From: Saprospiraceae bacterium
Lineage (GTDB): Bacteria; Bacteroidota; Bacteroidia; Chitinophagales; Saprospiraceae
Reading direction: 5' to 3'
Assembly: GCA_016714445.1 (NCBI GenBank)
Contig: JADJNF010000007.1
Span: 372,001 to 436,000 of the forward strand
Length of the DNA stretch: 64,000 bases
Below the pieces are notes generated by a model. It was not told the DNA's origin. It saw nothing but the letters and a program-made list of their open reading frames with translations, and ran no database searches. This document shows, one piece after another, positions 38,367 to 46,279 of the stretch. Made by a program: the position numbers and the translations under genes. The stretch's first letter is position 1, and every line of letters starts with the position of its first letter.

Positions 38367-38968
38367 AAAAAAGAAATAATAAAACAAAAGTGCATAATAA
38401 AATTCAATGTGAGGGTCAAAATATTTCGTATGTCGATACTTAACAATTCGCTTTTAAAACATACGATCACCGGAATAAAAGGCACGTAGAATAATAATAA
38501 GCCCAGGCTCACCCAAAAAGATCTCAGTTTATAAAAAATCACAATTTTATCTGTGTTGATAATTTCGTAAAGAAACCCTGCTACGGAAATAATCAGAAAT
38601 ATAGCTCCCAAAAAATATGTATTCATTTGCAAATCTGTAAATAAATTTCTATTCCAGAGATTGTCCGCTATAAAAAACAAAATCAATATGATAGAAAAAT
38701 AATTCAGTACTTTCTTAAAAACCGCTGATTTGATCAGCATATTGGTGAGTTGGATATAGAGAATATAAATCACCAATGAGTATATATTATAAATAAAATC
38801 ATTGGAAATAATGCAATAAATGGATATAATTTTACCTAAAGTTTCAGTACAGATAATATAGATCAGTATGTATCTGAAAAATTTATCATAACTGTCAGGT
38901 TTATCTACCAATAACAGTGAAAAGATAAACGTAATTACCGGGAGCAGTATTCCTATATATTGACTCAT
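38345..38968 (-). CDS. Multi-pass membrane protein of the two-component operon
   Basis: 207 residues, about seven hydrophobic segments: IGILLPVITFIFSLLLV, FFRYILIYIICTETLG, FIYNIYSLVIYILYIQL, VLNYFSIILILFFIADN, TYFLGAIFLIISVAGFL, SFWVSLGLLLFYVPFIPV and LTLTLNFIMHFCFIISFL. No enzyme motif is present. Because it overlaps a histidine kinase with almost no sensory domain, it may be the sensor partner in the inner membrane. That is inference. Confidence 0.75.
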   Translation of the reverse strand: MSQYIGILLPVITFIFSLLLVDKPDSYDKFFRYILIYIICTETLGKIISIYCIISNDFIYNIYSLVIYILYIQLTNMLIKSAVFKKVLNYFSIILILFFIADNLWNRNLFTDLQMNTYFLGAIFLIISVAGFLYEIINTDKIVIFYKLRSFWVSLGLLLFYVPFIPVIVCFKSELLSIDIRNILTLTLNFIMHFCFIISFLCTKKII

Positions 38969-38977
38969 GTTTATTTT

Positions 38978-39478
38978 CTATTCTTCTTCTTCTTCTTCAG
39001 GATATACTTTTCTTGGTGGCTGACCTGCGTTAATATAATTCAGGGGTGAAAGCTGAAGGTCCGGGTCATTGACAGGACCTACGCCTTCCGGGCCGTCAAA
39101 CCATCCTGTTTTTATATTTTCTTTTCCTGTAGGAGAAATAAAAAATGTCAGGTGTCCACCCAACATATCTTTGGGATGTTTGGCATTATATATACGAAAA
39201 CCCGACAGTTCTACATTATTCTTTTTAGCGAAATCTTTCGCCAGAGAAATATAATGTTCTATATCGTCCAGGGATACCCATCCATTATTGGCCAGACTAT
39301 CACGATTAACTTTTATTGACTCCAGAAAAGCATCGTAGTTATTCTGATGCTCAATAGCCCGGCTGACACTGATGGTATCATTGAATCTGAATTTACCGGT
39401 AAGACCTTCTTCTCCTTTTTTAGGGTCACAGCTTATCAGGAGCGGAATAAGCAATAATAAATAAAGTTTCTGTTGCAT
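38978..39478 (-). CDS. Lipoprotein with poly-Glu C-terminus
   Basis: 166 residues from ATG 39478. Lipoprotein signal MQQKLYLLLLIPLLISC with lipobox LISC. The mature domain (NNYDAFLESIKVNRDSL, EHYISLAKDFAKKNNVELSG, GWFDGPEGVGPVNDPDLQL) is a Bacteroidota-specific family I cannot name. It ends in six Glu encoded by a GAA repeat (38981-38998), a microsatellite next to the stop codon. It lies 9 bp upstream of the multi-pass membrane protein gene and is first in the operon. Confidence 0.75.
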   Translation of the reverse strand: MQQKLYLLLLIPLLISCDPKKGEEGLTGKFRFNDTISVSRAIEHQNNYDAFLESIKVNRDSLANNGWVSLDDIEHYISLAKDFAKKNNVELSGFRIYNAKHPKDMLGGHLTFFISPTGKENIKTGWFDGPEGVGPVNDPDLQLSPLNYINAGQPPRKVYPEEEEEE

Positions 39479-39558
39479 TACTGTTGGTTTTAAAATATGA
39501 AATAATAGCAAAGGTATCTTTCACATTTGAATGCAAGATAGGAAAAAGACTTCACAGG

Positions 39559-39578
39559 AAAGGGGATTTTTCCCCTTT
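39559..39578. terminator. Hairpin in divergent promoter region
   Basis: AAAGGGGA (39559-39566) pairs with TCCCCTTT (39571-39578) with a 4-nt loop and a short T run on the plus side. It lies upstream of the minus-strand lipoprotein gene and the plus-strand gene at 39805. A terminator has no obvious gene here, so its role is open (attenuator or protein-binding site). Confidence 0.45.
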
Positions 39579-39746
39579 TTAATACCAAAAGAAAATAAAG
39601 ACAAAAAAATAAAACCCTTAAAAACAATAAATACAATTCCTGTAAAAAGGATATGAAAAGAACTGCAAAAAATAGGATTAATGCGGTGGTTTTGATGAAA
39701 CAGCACACATAATTTTGTGTCATCATTTTGCATCAGTACAAAATGG

Positions 39747-39780
39747 TAGGCGGCATCTGAAAAGCCTGAACAGAGTAGGA
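39747..39780 (+). promoter_or_regulatory. Repeated leader element, copy 1
   Basis: A 34-bp segment matching 40147-40180 at 26 of 34 positions, ending in AGAGTAGGA. Both copies end 24 bp before a start codon (39805 and 40204). It appears to be a shared 5'-leader or translation-control motif. Confidence 0.6.
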
Positions 39781-39804
39781 ATAAACAAATTAATAACTAA
39801 AGTC

Positions 39805-40080
39805 ATGGAAGACAAAAATTTAACCTTCGAGTCCGTAAACAAACATTTTGAATCACCTGCTTCGAAAAAAACACTTGCTGAAACAGAAACCCAATTAAAA
39901 TCAAGTGCCCTTTCAGCTGCGGCTGCACCAAATCCTGCTGCCGTTCTGGCGCAGGTATGCAGAATTTATAAGGTTGTCAGACCTTTTTTAAGACTCATTC
40001 TCAATGTTCCGTTGATTCCAAGCTCATGGAAAAATGCAATTAGAACTTTTTGCAACTTAATGGATACTCTTTGTCCATAA
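39805..40080 (+). CDS. Small Ala-rich/Cys-containing hypothetical protein
   Basis: 91 residues from ATG 39805 (the frame opens upstream to 39715 without family character). The N-terminal half is charged and Thr/Ser-rich (LTFESVNKHFESPASKKTL), followed by an Ala/Pro stretch (LSAAAAPNPAAVLAQV). The C-terminal half is hydrophobic with Cys at IYK-flanking AQVCRIYK, TFCNL and the last-but-one residue (MDTLCP). The layout recalls leader-plus-core peptides but no modification motif is present. It carries its own leader and terminator (40105-40146). A cysteine protease gene follows. Confidence 0.65.
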   Translation: MEDKNLTFESVNKHFESPASKKTLAETETQLKSSALSAAAAPNPAAVLAQVCRIYKVVRPFLRLILNVPLIPSSWKNAIRTFCNLMDTLCP

Positions 40081-40104
40081 TGAAAATCAATTAAAACAGA
40101 AATG

Positions 40105-40146
40105 ATTACTTCCCGATCTTTTGAAGACGGGAAGTAATTTTTTCTA
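40105..40146 (+). terminator. Intrinsic terminator after the small protein gene
   Basis: ATTACTTCCCG (40105-40115) pairs with CGGGAAGTAAT (40128-40138), followed by a T6 run. It sits 25 bp after the stop codon. Confidence 0.88.
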
Positions 40147-40180
40147 AAGGTGGATTCCGAAAAACCTGTAAAGAGTAGGA
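40147..40180 (+). promoter_or_regulatory. Repeated leader element, copy 2
   Basis: This is the partner of 39747-39780, located exactly 400 bp away and at the same distance from the protease start codon as copy 1 is from its gene. Confidence 0.6.
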
Positions 40181-40203
40181 AGAAAAAATAAATAATAATT
40201 ATT

Positions 40204-41142
40204 ATGTCAGAAATATTTAATCTCAGTTTGGGCTGGATGCCTGAACTGCCCGACTTCAGAGATTATAGCATCGACACAGAGGAGGTTCAATCAATATTTG
40301 ATACAGCAACTATGAAGTTAAACCCTCTTGAAAATGATGGTAAAAAATTAAAAAAAGCAGAAGCCCCATTGAACTTACCTTCTAAAACCGATTTAAGACA
40401 ATGGTGCTCTCCAATTGAAAATCAGGGTCAAATAGGATCGTGTACTGCACATGCCGGAGTAGGTATTATGGAGTATTATCAGAGAAGGGCATATGGTATC
40501 CATCTCGATGCGAGCAGACTGTTTTTGTATAAAGTAACCAGAAATCTGCTCAAATGGACAGGGGACACTGGTGCCTATCTCAGAACAACCATGAAAGCCA
40601 TGGCTGCATTTGGTGTGTGCCCGGAAGAATATTGGCTGTACAGTGATGCTAAAACAGGCGCAAATGGGGTATCTACTGACCCATTTGAAAAAGAACCTAC
40701 CAGCTTTGCATATCAATATGCCAATAACTATAAATCTACAACCTATTACAGACTTGATCCCTCTGGGGCTACACCTGCTACGATTCTAAATAACGTCAAA
40801 AACAATGTCGCAGCAGGTCTTCCTTCCATGTTTGGGTTTACAGTATACAACTCTATATCTCAAGCGTCTACCAATGGTGGTAAAATACCTTACCCAAAAG
40901 CTGGCGATTCCATGGCGGGAGGTCACGCTGTAATGGTAGTGGGTTACGATGATACCATCGTGATAAAAAACGGTTCAGCAGGTCCGCAAACCACTGGTGC
41001 ATTGCTGATTCGCAATTCCTGGGGTACAGGTTGGGGAAACAATGGTTACGGATATTTGCCCTATCAATATGTATTACAGGGACTTGCAAAAGACTTCTGG
41101 ACCATGGTAAATGCAAACTTTTTTAATACCAATAATTTCTAA
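40204..41142 (+). CDS. Papain-like (C1) cysteine protease without signal peptide
   Basis: 312 residues. Peptidase C1 layout: oxyanion Gln74 and nucleophile Cys80 in ENQGQIGSCTAHA, His241 in GGHAVMVVGYD, Asn271 in LIRNSWGTGWG. The N-terminus (MSEIFNLSLGWMPELPDFRD) has no signal peptide, while a short propeptide-like region precedes the catalytic domain. It overlaps the chagasin-like inhibitor gene by 32 bp, so enzyme and inhibitor are probably expressed together. How or whether it leaves the cytoplasm is unclear. Confidence 0.9.
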   Translation: MSEIFNLSLGWMPELPDFRDYSIDTEEVQSIFDTATMKLNPLENDGKKLKKAEAPLNLPSKTDLRQWCSPIENQGQIGSCTAHAGVGIMEYYQRRAYGIHLDASRLFLYKVTRNLLKWTGDTGAYLRTTMKAMAAFGVCPEEYWLYSDAKTGANGVSTDPFEKEPTSFAYQYANNYKSTTYYRLDPSGATPATILNNVKNNVAAGLPSMFGFTVYNSISQASTNGGKIPYPKAGDSMAGGHAVMVVGYDDTIVIKNGSAGPQTTGALLIRNSWGTGWGNNGYGYLPYQYVLQGLAKDFWTMVNANFFNTNNF

Positions 41143-41509
41143 AAAAGTGTATCCAAACTTCATTTTCATTTTTTATTGTATTATTATCATATCTTTTTCA
41201 TCTTGTAGCCAAAATAATGAAAAAATGACTGTACAAATCAAGCCAGGAGAAGTGTATACTTTAGAACTTCCGTCCAATGTATCTACCGGATATACCTGGA
41301 CTTATACTCCGAAAGAATCCCAAATAATAGCTATCAGTGAAGTATCTGACGGAAGTCCGTCAGATACTCCCGGTGCATCTCTTGAGACTATATTTGAGAT
41401 TAAAGGAATTCAGAAAGGAAATGTCAAAGTCACATTTACTTATCAAAGGGTTTGGGAAACAGATATTGCGCCAAAAGAAACCAAACGAATCACTGTGAAA
41501 GTAAAATAA
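41111..41509 (+). CDS. Chagasin-like (I42) protease inhibitor lipoprotein
   Basis: 132 residues. A lipoprotein signal (FIFIFYCIIIISFSSC) precedes a beta-sandwich of the chagasin/I42 family: LPSNVSTGYTWTY matches the NPTTGYxW loop and YQRVWE the RPW loop; the third loop is near SDGSPSDTPGASLETI. I42 proteins inhibit papain-family proteases. The start may be ATG 41111 inside the protease gene or GTG 41147, which gives a signal beginning closer to the hydrophobic core. A protease-inhibitor pair in one locus is the clear message. Confidence 0.85.
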   Translation: MQTFLIPIISKKVYPNFIFIFYCIIIISFSSCSQNNEKMTVQIKPGEVYTLELPSNVSTGYTWTYTPKESQIIAISEVSDGSPSDTPGASLETIFEIKGIQKGNVKVTFTYQRVWETDIAPKETKRITVKVK

Positions 41510-41629
41510 AAAAGGTGAATTCCGAAGTAGAAAAACAACCTTTATCTACTTGGAAGCAGCAGCACTGTACATCTAAATGAAAAACTATCTTATTAAAAAA
41601 AATTAATAAAACCTTTAACCATTAAAAAC

Positions 41630-42337
41630 ATGACAGAAGAATTTTTCAACATCGACAACTCCATCATTGCACTAATAAGCAAAGGAGTAATAGGATTATC
41701 TGCACTTTTAGCTTTGGCAGCATTTTATCTGATCTGGCAGGAGCAAAAAAAACCAACAATAAGACCGGAAATGATGAAACTCATCAAATTATTTTTATCT
41801 TTTAATCTGGCAAATACAGTCATCGTCGGACTATTTACATTGCCCACTTTTCAGAAAAACAAAGAACTTTCCGGCTCTTTGTCTGAAGTACATCATATTC
41901 AGGAAGATATTCAGGTTCAGGACACCAAACAGGTACGTCTTATGGATAGCCTTTCCACTGTTACGGTCCATTTACAGGACAGCATCAGTCAAATGATTCA
42001 AAAAAACAATTTAGTACAGGAGAGATCAAAAGCAATAATTGATATCACAAGTCAGATAAATTCTCAAATGGTTTCTGCTAATTCACTCCTAAAAGACACC
42101 TTTCTTCTTTCTACTTTTAAAGCAGGTGTAGATAGCGTAGAAGCCAGCATGACGTCTGTCAGCACACTGATAGAAAAAGAAAAAACCGGTACACTTACAC
42201 CTTCAGAAAAAACAACCCTTATCAAAAAGGCAAATGAATTGAACAACCGGATTTTTAAACTTAATAAAGCAAAAAATACAAATACCAAAGAAACCCTGAT
42301 CAAAAAAATTGAAACAATTTCAAAAACAAAAAAATAA
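41630..42337 (+). CDS. Membrane protein with long coiled coil
   Basis: 235 residues. Two N-terminal hydrophobic segments (ALISKGVIGLSALLALAAFYLIW, LIKLFLSFNLANTVIVGLF) are followed by a ~160-residue charged helical region with heptad character (DIQVQDTKQVRLMDSLSTV, DSISQMIQKNNLVQ, FKLNKAKNTNTKETLIKK). There is no enzymatic motif. It lies in the plus-strand protease-CHAP cluster and may be a membrane anchor or spacer. Confidence 0.65.
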   Translation: MTEEFFNIDNSIIALISKGVIGLSALLALAAFYLIWQEQKKPTIRPEMMKLIKLFLSFNLANTVIVGLFTLPTFQKNKELSGSLSEVHHIQEDIQVQDTKQVRLMDSLSTVTVHLQDSISQMIQKNNLVQERSKAIIDITSQINSQMVSANSLLKDTFLLSTFKAGVDSVEASMTSVSTLIEKEKTGTLTPSEKTTLIKKANELNNRIFKLNKAKNTNTKETLIKKIETISKTKK

Positions 42338-42383
42338 CCCTAAAATCTGAATCAACTTATACAACACTAAAATCCAAAATATC

Positions 42384-43136
42384 ATGGTCTACCCAAACAG
42401 AATTATTAAAAAAGGAGAAACAAACATCACCATTGTTACGGCGATCCGGGAGCAACTAATAAAACATGGCATAACAAATGTGTTACAAAACGGAATTTTC
42501 GACAATGTTTTGGTAAGTGCGGTTAAACTCTTCCAATCGAGAAATACAGACCACCATGGAAATCCATTGATTGCCGATGGCATTATTGGGCCCATCACCT
42601 GGGAAATTCTTTTCAGCGAACCAATACCAGTTGACACGTCCACTACCCCATTCCTTCAAAAAGTTTTGGATAAGGCCAGTTCGCAGATTGGCATTATGGA
42701 GCAACCTATGGGATCTAACCGAGGGACAGAAGTTGAAAAATACCTTAAGAGTGTTGGACTTAACGGAGGCTATCCATGGTGTATGGCGTTTGTATATTGG
42801 TGTTTTGATGAAATATGTACATCGGAAGGAAAATCTAATCCATTGGTAAAAACAGGAGGTGTTCTTCACCAATGGAACAATACAGCACTTCCAAAAATAA
42901 TGATAAATGACGCAGTGAATAATCCAGGCATCATAAAACCAGGACATATTTTTATCATCAATCATGGCAATGGTCGCGGTCACACCGGAATAGTAGAATC
43001 TGTACAAGGTGGATTTTTGAAAACCATAGAAGGAAATACTAATTTGAGGCAGTCTAGAGAAGGAATCGGTGTTTTCAGGTTGGGAACAAGAAAAATTAAT
43101 TCAATTACAAAAGGTTTTATCAATACTTCATTATAA
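42384..43136 (+). CDS. Peptidoglycan-binding/CHAP-domain protein
   Basis: 250 residues. Residues ~15-75 resemble a PG_binding_1 domain (IREQLIKHGI, VSAVKLFQSRN, IADGIIGPITWEILF). Residues ~90-250 form a CHAP-like amidase domain with Cys in GGYPWCMAFVYWC and His in GRGHTGIVESV. It has no signal peptide, so export must use another route or it acts inside on recycled muropeptides. It follows the coiled-coil membrane protein by 46 bp on the same strand. Confidence 0.82.
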   Translation: MVYPNRIIKKGETNITIVTAIREQLIKHGITNVLQNGIFDNVLVSAVKLFQSRNTDHHGNPLIADGIIGPITWEILFSEPIPVDTSTTPFLQKVLDKASSQIGIMEQPMGSNRGTEVEKYLKSVGLNGGYPWCMAFVYWCFDEICTSEGKSNPLVKTGGVLHQWNNTALPKIMINDAVNNPGIIKPGHIFIINHGNGRGHTGIVESVQGGFLKTIEGNTNLRQSREGIGVFRLGTRKINSITKGFINTSL

Positions 43137-43207
43137 GTGTTGAGTTTAAAACATTAATTTTAAGAAAATATAATACTCAGAATATTCACTATCTAAAAAC
43201 AAACATC

Positions 43208-43519
43208 ATGAATAAAATAAAAATGCTCTTGTTAATCTGCACCCTTTGCACAAGCGGATGTTATGTGGTCCACCTCAAAAATGCAGATGGTGTTATCGTC
43301 AACTCATCAGACGGAAACCAACCGGAAAAAATAAAAAAACACATCCTGTGGTGGGGAAAATTGTCAGAAATATCTGTAAGCACAGACAAGTGTGTCAACA
43401 GCGGCTTTGCAAAAATCACCGTAAGATCAAACTTTTTAGGAAGTATGGTCAACGTACTCACACTTGGTTTTTACAGACCGGTAACCATCGAATATTATTG
43501 TAATGAACCCTGCAATTAA
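43208..43519 (+). CDS. Bor-like lipoprotein
   Basis: 103 residues. Lipoprotein signal MNKIKMLLLICTLCTSGC with lipobox TSGC. The end (FAKITVRSNFLGSMVNVLTL followed by GFYRPVTIEYYC) is the Bor/PF06291-type pattern found in phage-lambda Bor and bacterial relatives. Bor is a small outer-membrane lipoprotein tied to serum survival in enterobacteria; the role in Bacteroidota is unknown. It is 71 bp after the CHAP gene and just before the FAD oxidoreductase gene. Confidence 0.7.
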   Translation: MNKIKMLLLICTLCTSGCYVVHLKNADGVIVNSSDGNQPEKIKKHILWWGKLSEISVSTDKCVNSGFAKITVRSNFLGSMVNVLTLGFYRPVTIEYYCNEPCN

Positions 43520-43526
43520 ATAAATT

Positions 43527-45065
43527 ATGGACAGAATAAAACACACAGGACCTAAGCTATGGACTAATCTTCATGAAAGTGTCATCAGCATGACATCAGA
43601 CCTGATCACATCCGGAAACGCCAGAGTAGGTACCATACTGGAGAAATATAATGAAACGGCAGAAGACATTGCTCTGCTTTTATCCGAAACACTCCATAGT
43701 CAAAAGAAAATAAGACCTTGTGGCGGCAAGTGGTCTATTACTCCGGTGGCATTTGAAAAAACAGCCATTATTGAAACTGATCATCTTAATCTCCGATGGA
43801 CTCCTGCAAGCTCAGAGACCAACCCCACTTTTATCCAGGATCCTAAAAATCTACTATTTGCACAATGTGGTGCAAAAATAAAAAGTCTGAGCATCTATCT
43901 GCGGGATAGAAAAAAATCCTTAAAAGCCAGTGGAGCAAGTAACGGTCAAACCATAGCAGGTGCCATTTCGTGCGGTACACATGGTTCCGCCATCGATTTC
44001 GGAAGTATTCATGACAGCGTGGTGGGATTAAATATCATCGTAAATAAAAATAAAAACTACTATATCCAAAGAGCATCCAGACCAATCATGAACGAAACTT
44101 TTGCAGCATCCATCCAGGCCAAACTTATCAATGATGACGATCTGTTTAATGCGGCAGTAGTAAGTATGGGATGTTTCGGTTTTATACATGGCGTGATGCT
44201 GGAAACAGAAGATTGGTTTATGCTTAAAAATTATACTAAAAACATAACATTACAAGACGCAGAACTATTGATGAATACTCTGCAATTTGATGCCGTAAAT
44301 TTACCAACAGGTGCTGAATCCGGTCAAAGGCCCTACCATTTCAAATTGCTTATCAACCCTTTCAATCCGACTAAAAATCCAAAGGCAGAAATCCTGTATA
44401 AAAAACCCGGGCCTGATAAATATATAAGACCAGCTTTGAATGACGAAAGCACCTATCCCAAAGATGCCCTGGGTTTTATAGCCAAAATAACCCAAAATAT
44501 CCCGGGGTCAGATAGGCTGACCATAAATCTTCTGGAATCTTCGATCTTCCCCAAGGACATTGATGGGGCAGAAGCATTATTGTATGACACATTTAGCGAT
44601 ACTTCCCTTCACGGTAAAACATTTGCCTGTGCAATAGGTATACCACTGGATAAAACCCATCAAACGTTGACTTCTCTCCTGAAATTAATAGATAATCATG
44701 GCAGCATACCCGCTATTTTTGCTTTGCGATTTATCAAAAAAAGTAACGCCTTGATGGCTTTTTCCAGATTCGAACACACATGTGTTTTTGAAATTGACGG
44801 TGTGAGAAATCAAAATATGTCAGATTATATTAAAAAAATTCCGGCAATACTCCGTCAAAATAATATTCCTTTTACGTTTCATTGGGGTAAAGATAATCCT
44901 GCAGACCAAGCTATGATCGCAGAAATGTATGGTGCAAGCTTAACCTTGTGGATAAATCAGAAAAGTAAAATCATGAATAGTCCAGAAGCAGCCATGTTTT
45001 CAAACGACTATACTGATCATTTGGGACTAGACGACTGGACACCCGAATATGAAGAATATGTTTAG
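43527..45065 (+). CDS. FAD-linked oxidoreductase (PCMH/FAD_binding_4)
   Basis: 512 residues. The N-terminal FAD-binding domain shows RPCGGKWSITP and SGASNGQTIAGAISCGTHGS followed by GSIHDSVVGLNII, the L-gulonolactone/aldonolactone oxidase pattern. The C-terminal half is the substrate cap (TFACAIGIPLDKTHQTL, FTFHWGKDNPAD). It is cytoplasmic by sequence, with no signal peptide. The substrate is likely a sugar lactone or alditol, unproven. It closes the plus-strand cluster before the 1.2 kb gap. Confidence 0.88.
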   Translation: MDRIKHTGPKLWTNLHESVISMTSDLITSGNARVGTILEKYNETAEDIALLLSETLHSQKKIRPCGGKWSITPVAFEKTAIIETDHLNLRWTPASSETNPTFIQDPKNLLFAQCGAKIKSLSIYLRDRKKSLKASGASNGQTIAGAISCGTHGSAIDFGSIHDSVVGLNIIVNKNKNYYIQRASRPIMNETFAASIQAKLINDDDLFNAAVVSMGCFGFIHGVMLETEDWFMLKNYTKNITLQDAELLMNTLQFDAVNLPTGAESGQRPYHFKLLINPFNPTKNPKAEILYKKPGPDKYIRPALNDESTYPKDALGFIAKITQNIPGSDRLTINLLESSIFPKDIDGAEALLYDTFSDTSLHGKTFACAIGIPLDKTHQTLTSLLKLIDNHGSIPAIFALRFIKKSNALMAFSRFEHTCVFEIDGVRNQNMSDYIKKIPAILRQNNIPFTFHWGKDNPADQAMIAEMYGASLTLWINQKSKIMNSPEAAMFSNDYTDHLGLDDWTPEYEEYV

Positions 45066-45169
45066 CTGAATTATGGATAATGGAATTCGTGGTGACAATT
45101 AGATGTACAATCTGTCAGTTTACTTCAAAAAAAATCCAGAAATAATAAACAAGTTTTATTATAAATCAT

Positions 45170-45320
45170 GAGTCATCTCCGAAAAGTATTCTTTAGCCAC
45201 AAAGGCACAAAAACACAAAGAATCACTAATTTCAAACAGTTGATAATAATTACTTTGTGAACCTTTGAGACTTCGAGACTTTGTGACATTTGTTTATTTT
45301 TGACTTTTCGGAGTGGACTC
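45170..45320. mobile_element. MITE-like element with 18-bp terminal inverted repeats
   Basis: The left end GAGTCATCTCCGAAAAGT (45170-45187) matches the reverse complement of 45303-45320 at 16 of 18 positions. Inside, CACAAAG-rich sequence on the left (45196-45222) is mirrored by CTTTGTG-rich sequence on the right (45252-45294). AATCA occurs at 45164-45168 and 45321-45325, a possible target duplication offset by one base on the left. At 151 bp it has no coding capacity; it may be a non-autonomous element or an old transposon relic. Confidence 0.65.
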
Positions 45321-45564
45321 AATCAGACTGAACTATTTTGTAATAAGTCTGATGGATAAGTAATCAAAATTGTTGACAGCTTAATTTTGGCAAAAATAAT
45401 CCACTTCATATGACATGTGGGCTGCTTTTATTTTTGTTAAATACTGAAACTCAACAATTCTATATACATGATTGAATTTTAGATTGAATTAAGAAATGAC
45501 GGGTGTATCACATATTTTTTTTTCAAAAAGACTTTGAAGAAAGGATGTTTTAAGGAACTATGGA

Positions 45565-45594
45565 GTTGTTTTAATGCTTCCCAGCTTAAAACTT
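45565..45594 (-). repeat. 30-bp dispersed repeat, copy 2
   Basis: This is the reverse complement of 11699-11728, 29 of 30 identical. The flanks differ almost completely. Confidence 0.8.
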
Positions 45595-45666
45595 TGCATA
45601 CACAAATGATAAAATGGAATTTATAGGAAACCAACAACAATTGAAACTTCCAAATCATGAAGTTGC

Positions 45667-45820
45667 TTAAAAATAAAAACCGCAGAAAACAACATTCAAT
45701 ATGCTCTCTGCGGTAGGTTTATCAATTGTAGTATTGGTCTCAAATTGCTTACAGTCCTTACTTAAAATAATTCCTGCGCTGCAATATAGTATGAGGGTCG
45801 ACAGTCCACATTATCTTGTA
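45667..45820 (-). ncRNA. Candidate small transcript, ~150 nt
   Basis: On the minus strand a TACTTTTG -7 box (45825-45832) with a palindrome 22 bp upstream starts an otherwise gene-free stretch that ends in a terminator: ACCGCAGA (45707-45714) pairs with TCTGCGGT (45679-45686), then TTTTTATTT. The predicted RNA is about 150 nt. It contains one 17-codon frame (45758-45811, MWTVDPHTILQRRNYFK). No homology to known RNAs is seen; it may be a regulatory RNA or a leader-peptide transcript. Confidence 0.5.
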
Positions 45821-45824
45821 AGAG

Positions 45825-45872
45825 CAAAAGTAAAGCTCATTTTAAAGCCGGATGTATAACTAAAGTTATATG
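45825..45872 (-). promoter_or_regulatory. Orphan promoter sharing an operator with 19394-19441
   Basis: The minus strand reads ATATAAC-TTTA-GTTATAC (45855-45872, one end mismatch), then exactly 22 bp, then TACTTTTG (45825-45832). The spacing and palindrome equal those at 19394-19441. No minus-strand protein gene lies downstream. Confidence 0.6.
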
Positions 45873-46279
45873 TTTTAGTTTTTTTTACTATCATTTGATA
45901 TATTTTTATCCATTTTGAATTTAGGTGATGGTTCGGAGCAATTTTTTTTTGGAGAAAATGTTAAATCGCTGACCATCCTTACATATGCCCGTAACGCCAA
46001 AAGACATTTTCAAATTCAACTGGAACAATCTAAATAGACGTTATAGATGTTTATATCACTTCTTGAATAAATTTACCAACCAATATGCATGGTTTTATTG
46101 TTTAGTCAAAAGAAATTTATCCAATAATCGATAGCTATTCCAAAACAAAATTGCAAAGCACAAAAATAATTCATTGATTCTAATCAACTTCAAAAATGAC
46201 TTATATCATACCGACATCATAATAAAATATAATATTTTCGCAGGCAATTAAGGCCATATTGCAAATTTTACTTTTTAAG

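Larger units (their letters stand above)
45066..46279. other. Long intergenic region with several structural elements
   Basis: No protein gene is supported here. In order it contains a MITE-like element (45170-45320), one copy of the 30-bp repeat (45565-45594), a minus-strand terminator (45667-45714), a candidate small transcript between the terminator and promoter 45825-45872, and then ~380 bp of AT-rich sequence before the ATP-grasp gene. Confidence 0.65.

Noticed and set aside
42483..43007. 174-residue minus-strand open frame
   Set aside because: Antisense to the peptidoglycan-binding/CHAP gene.
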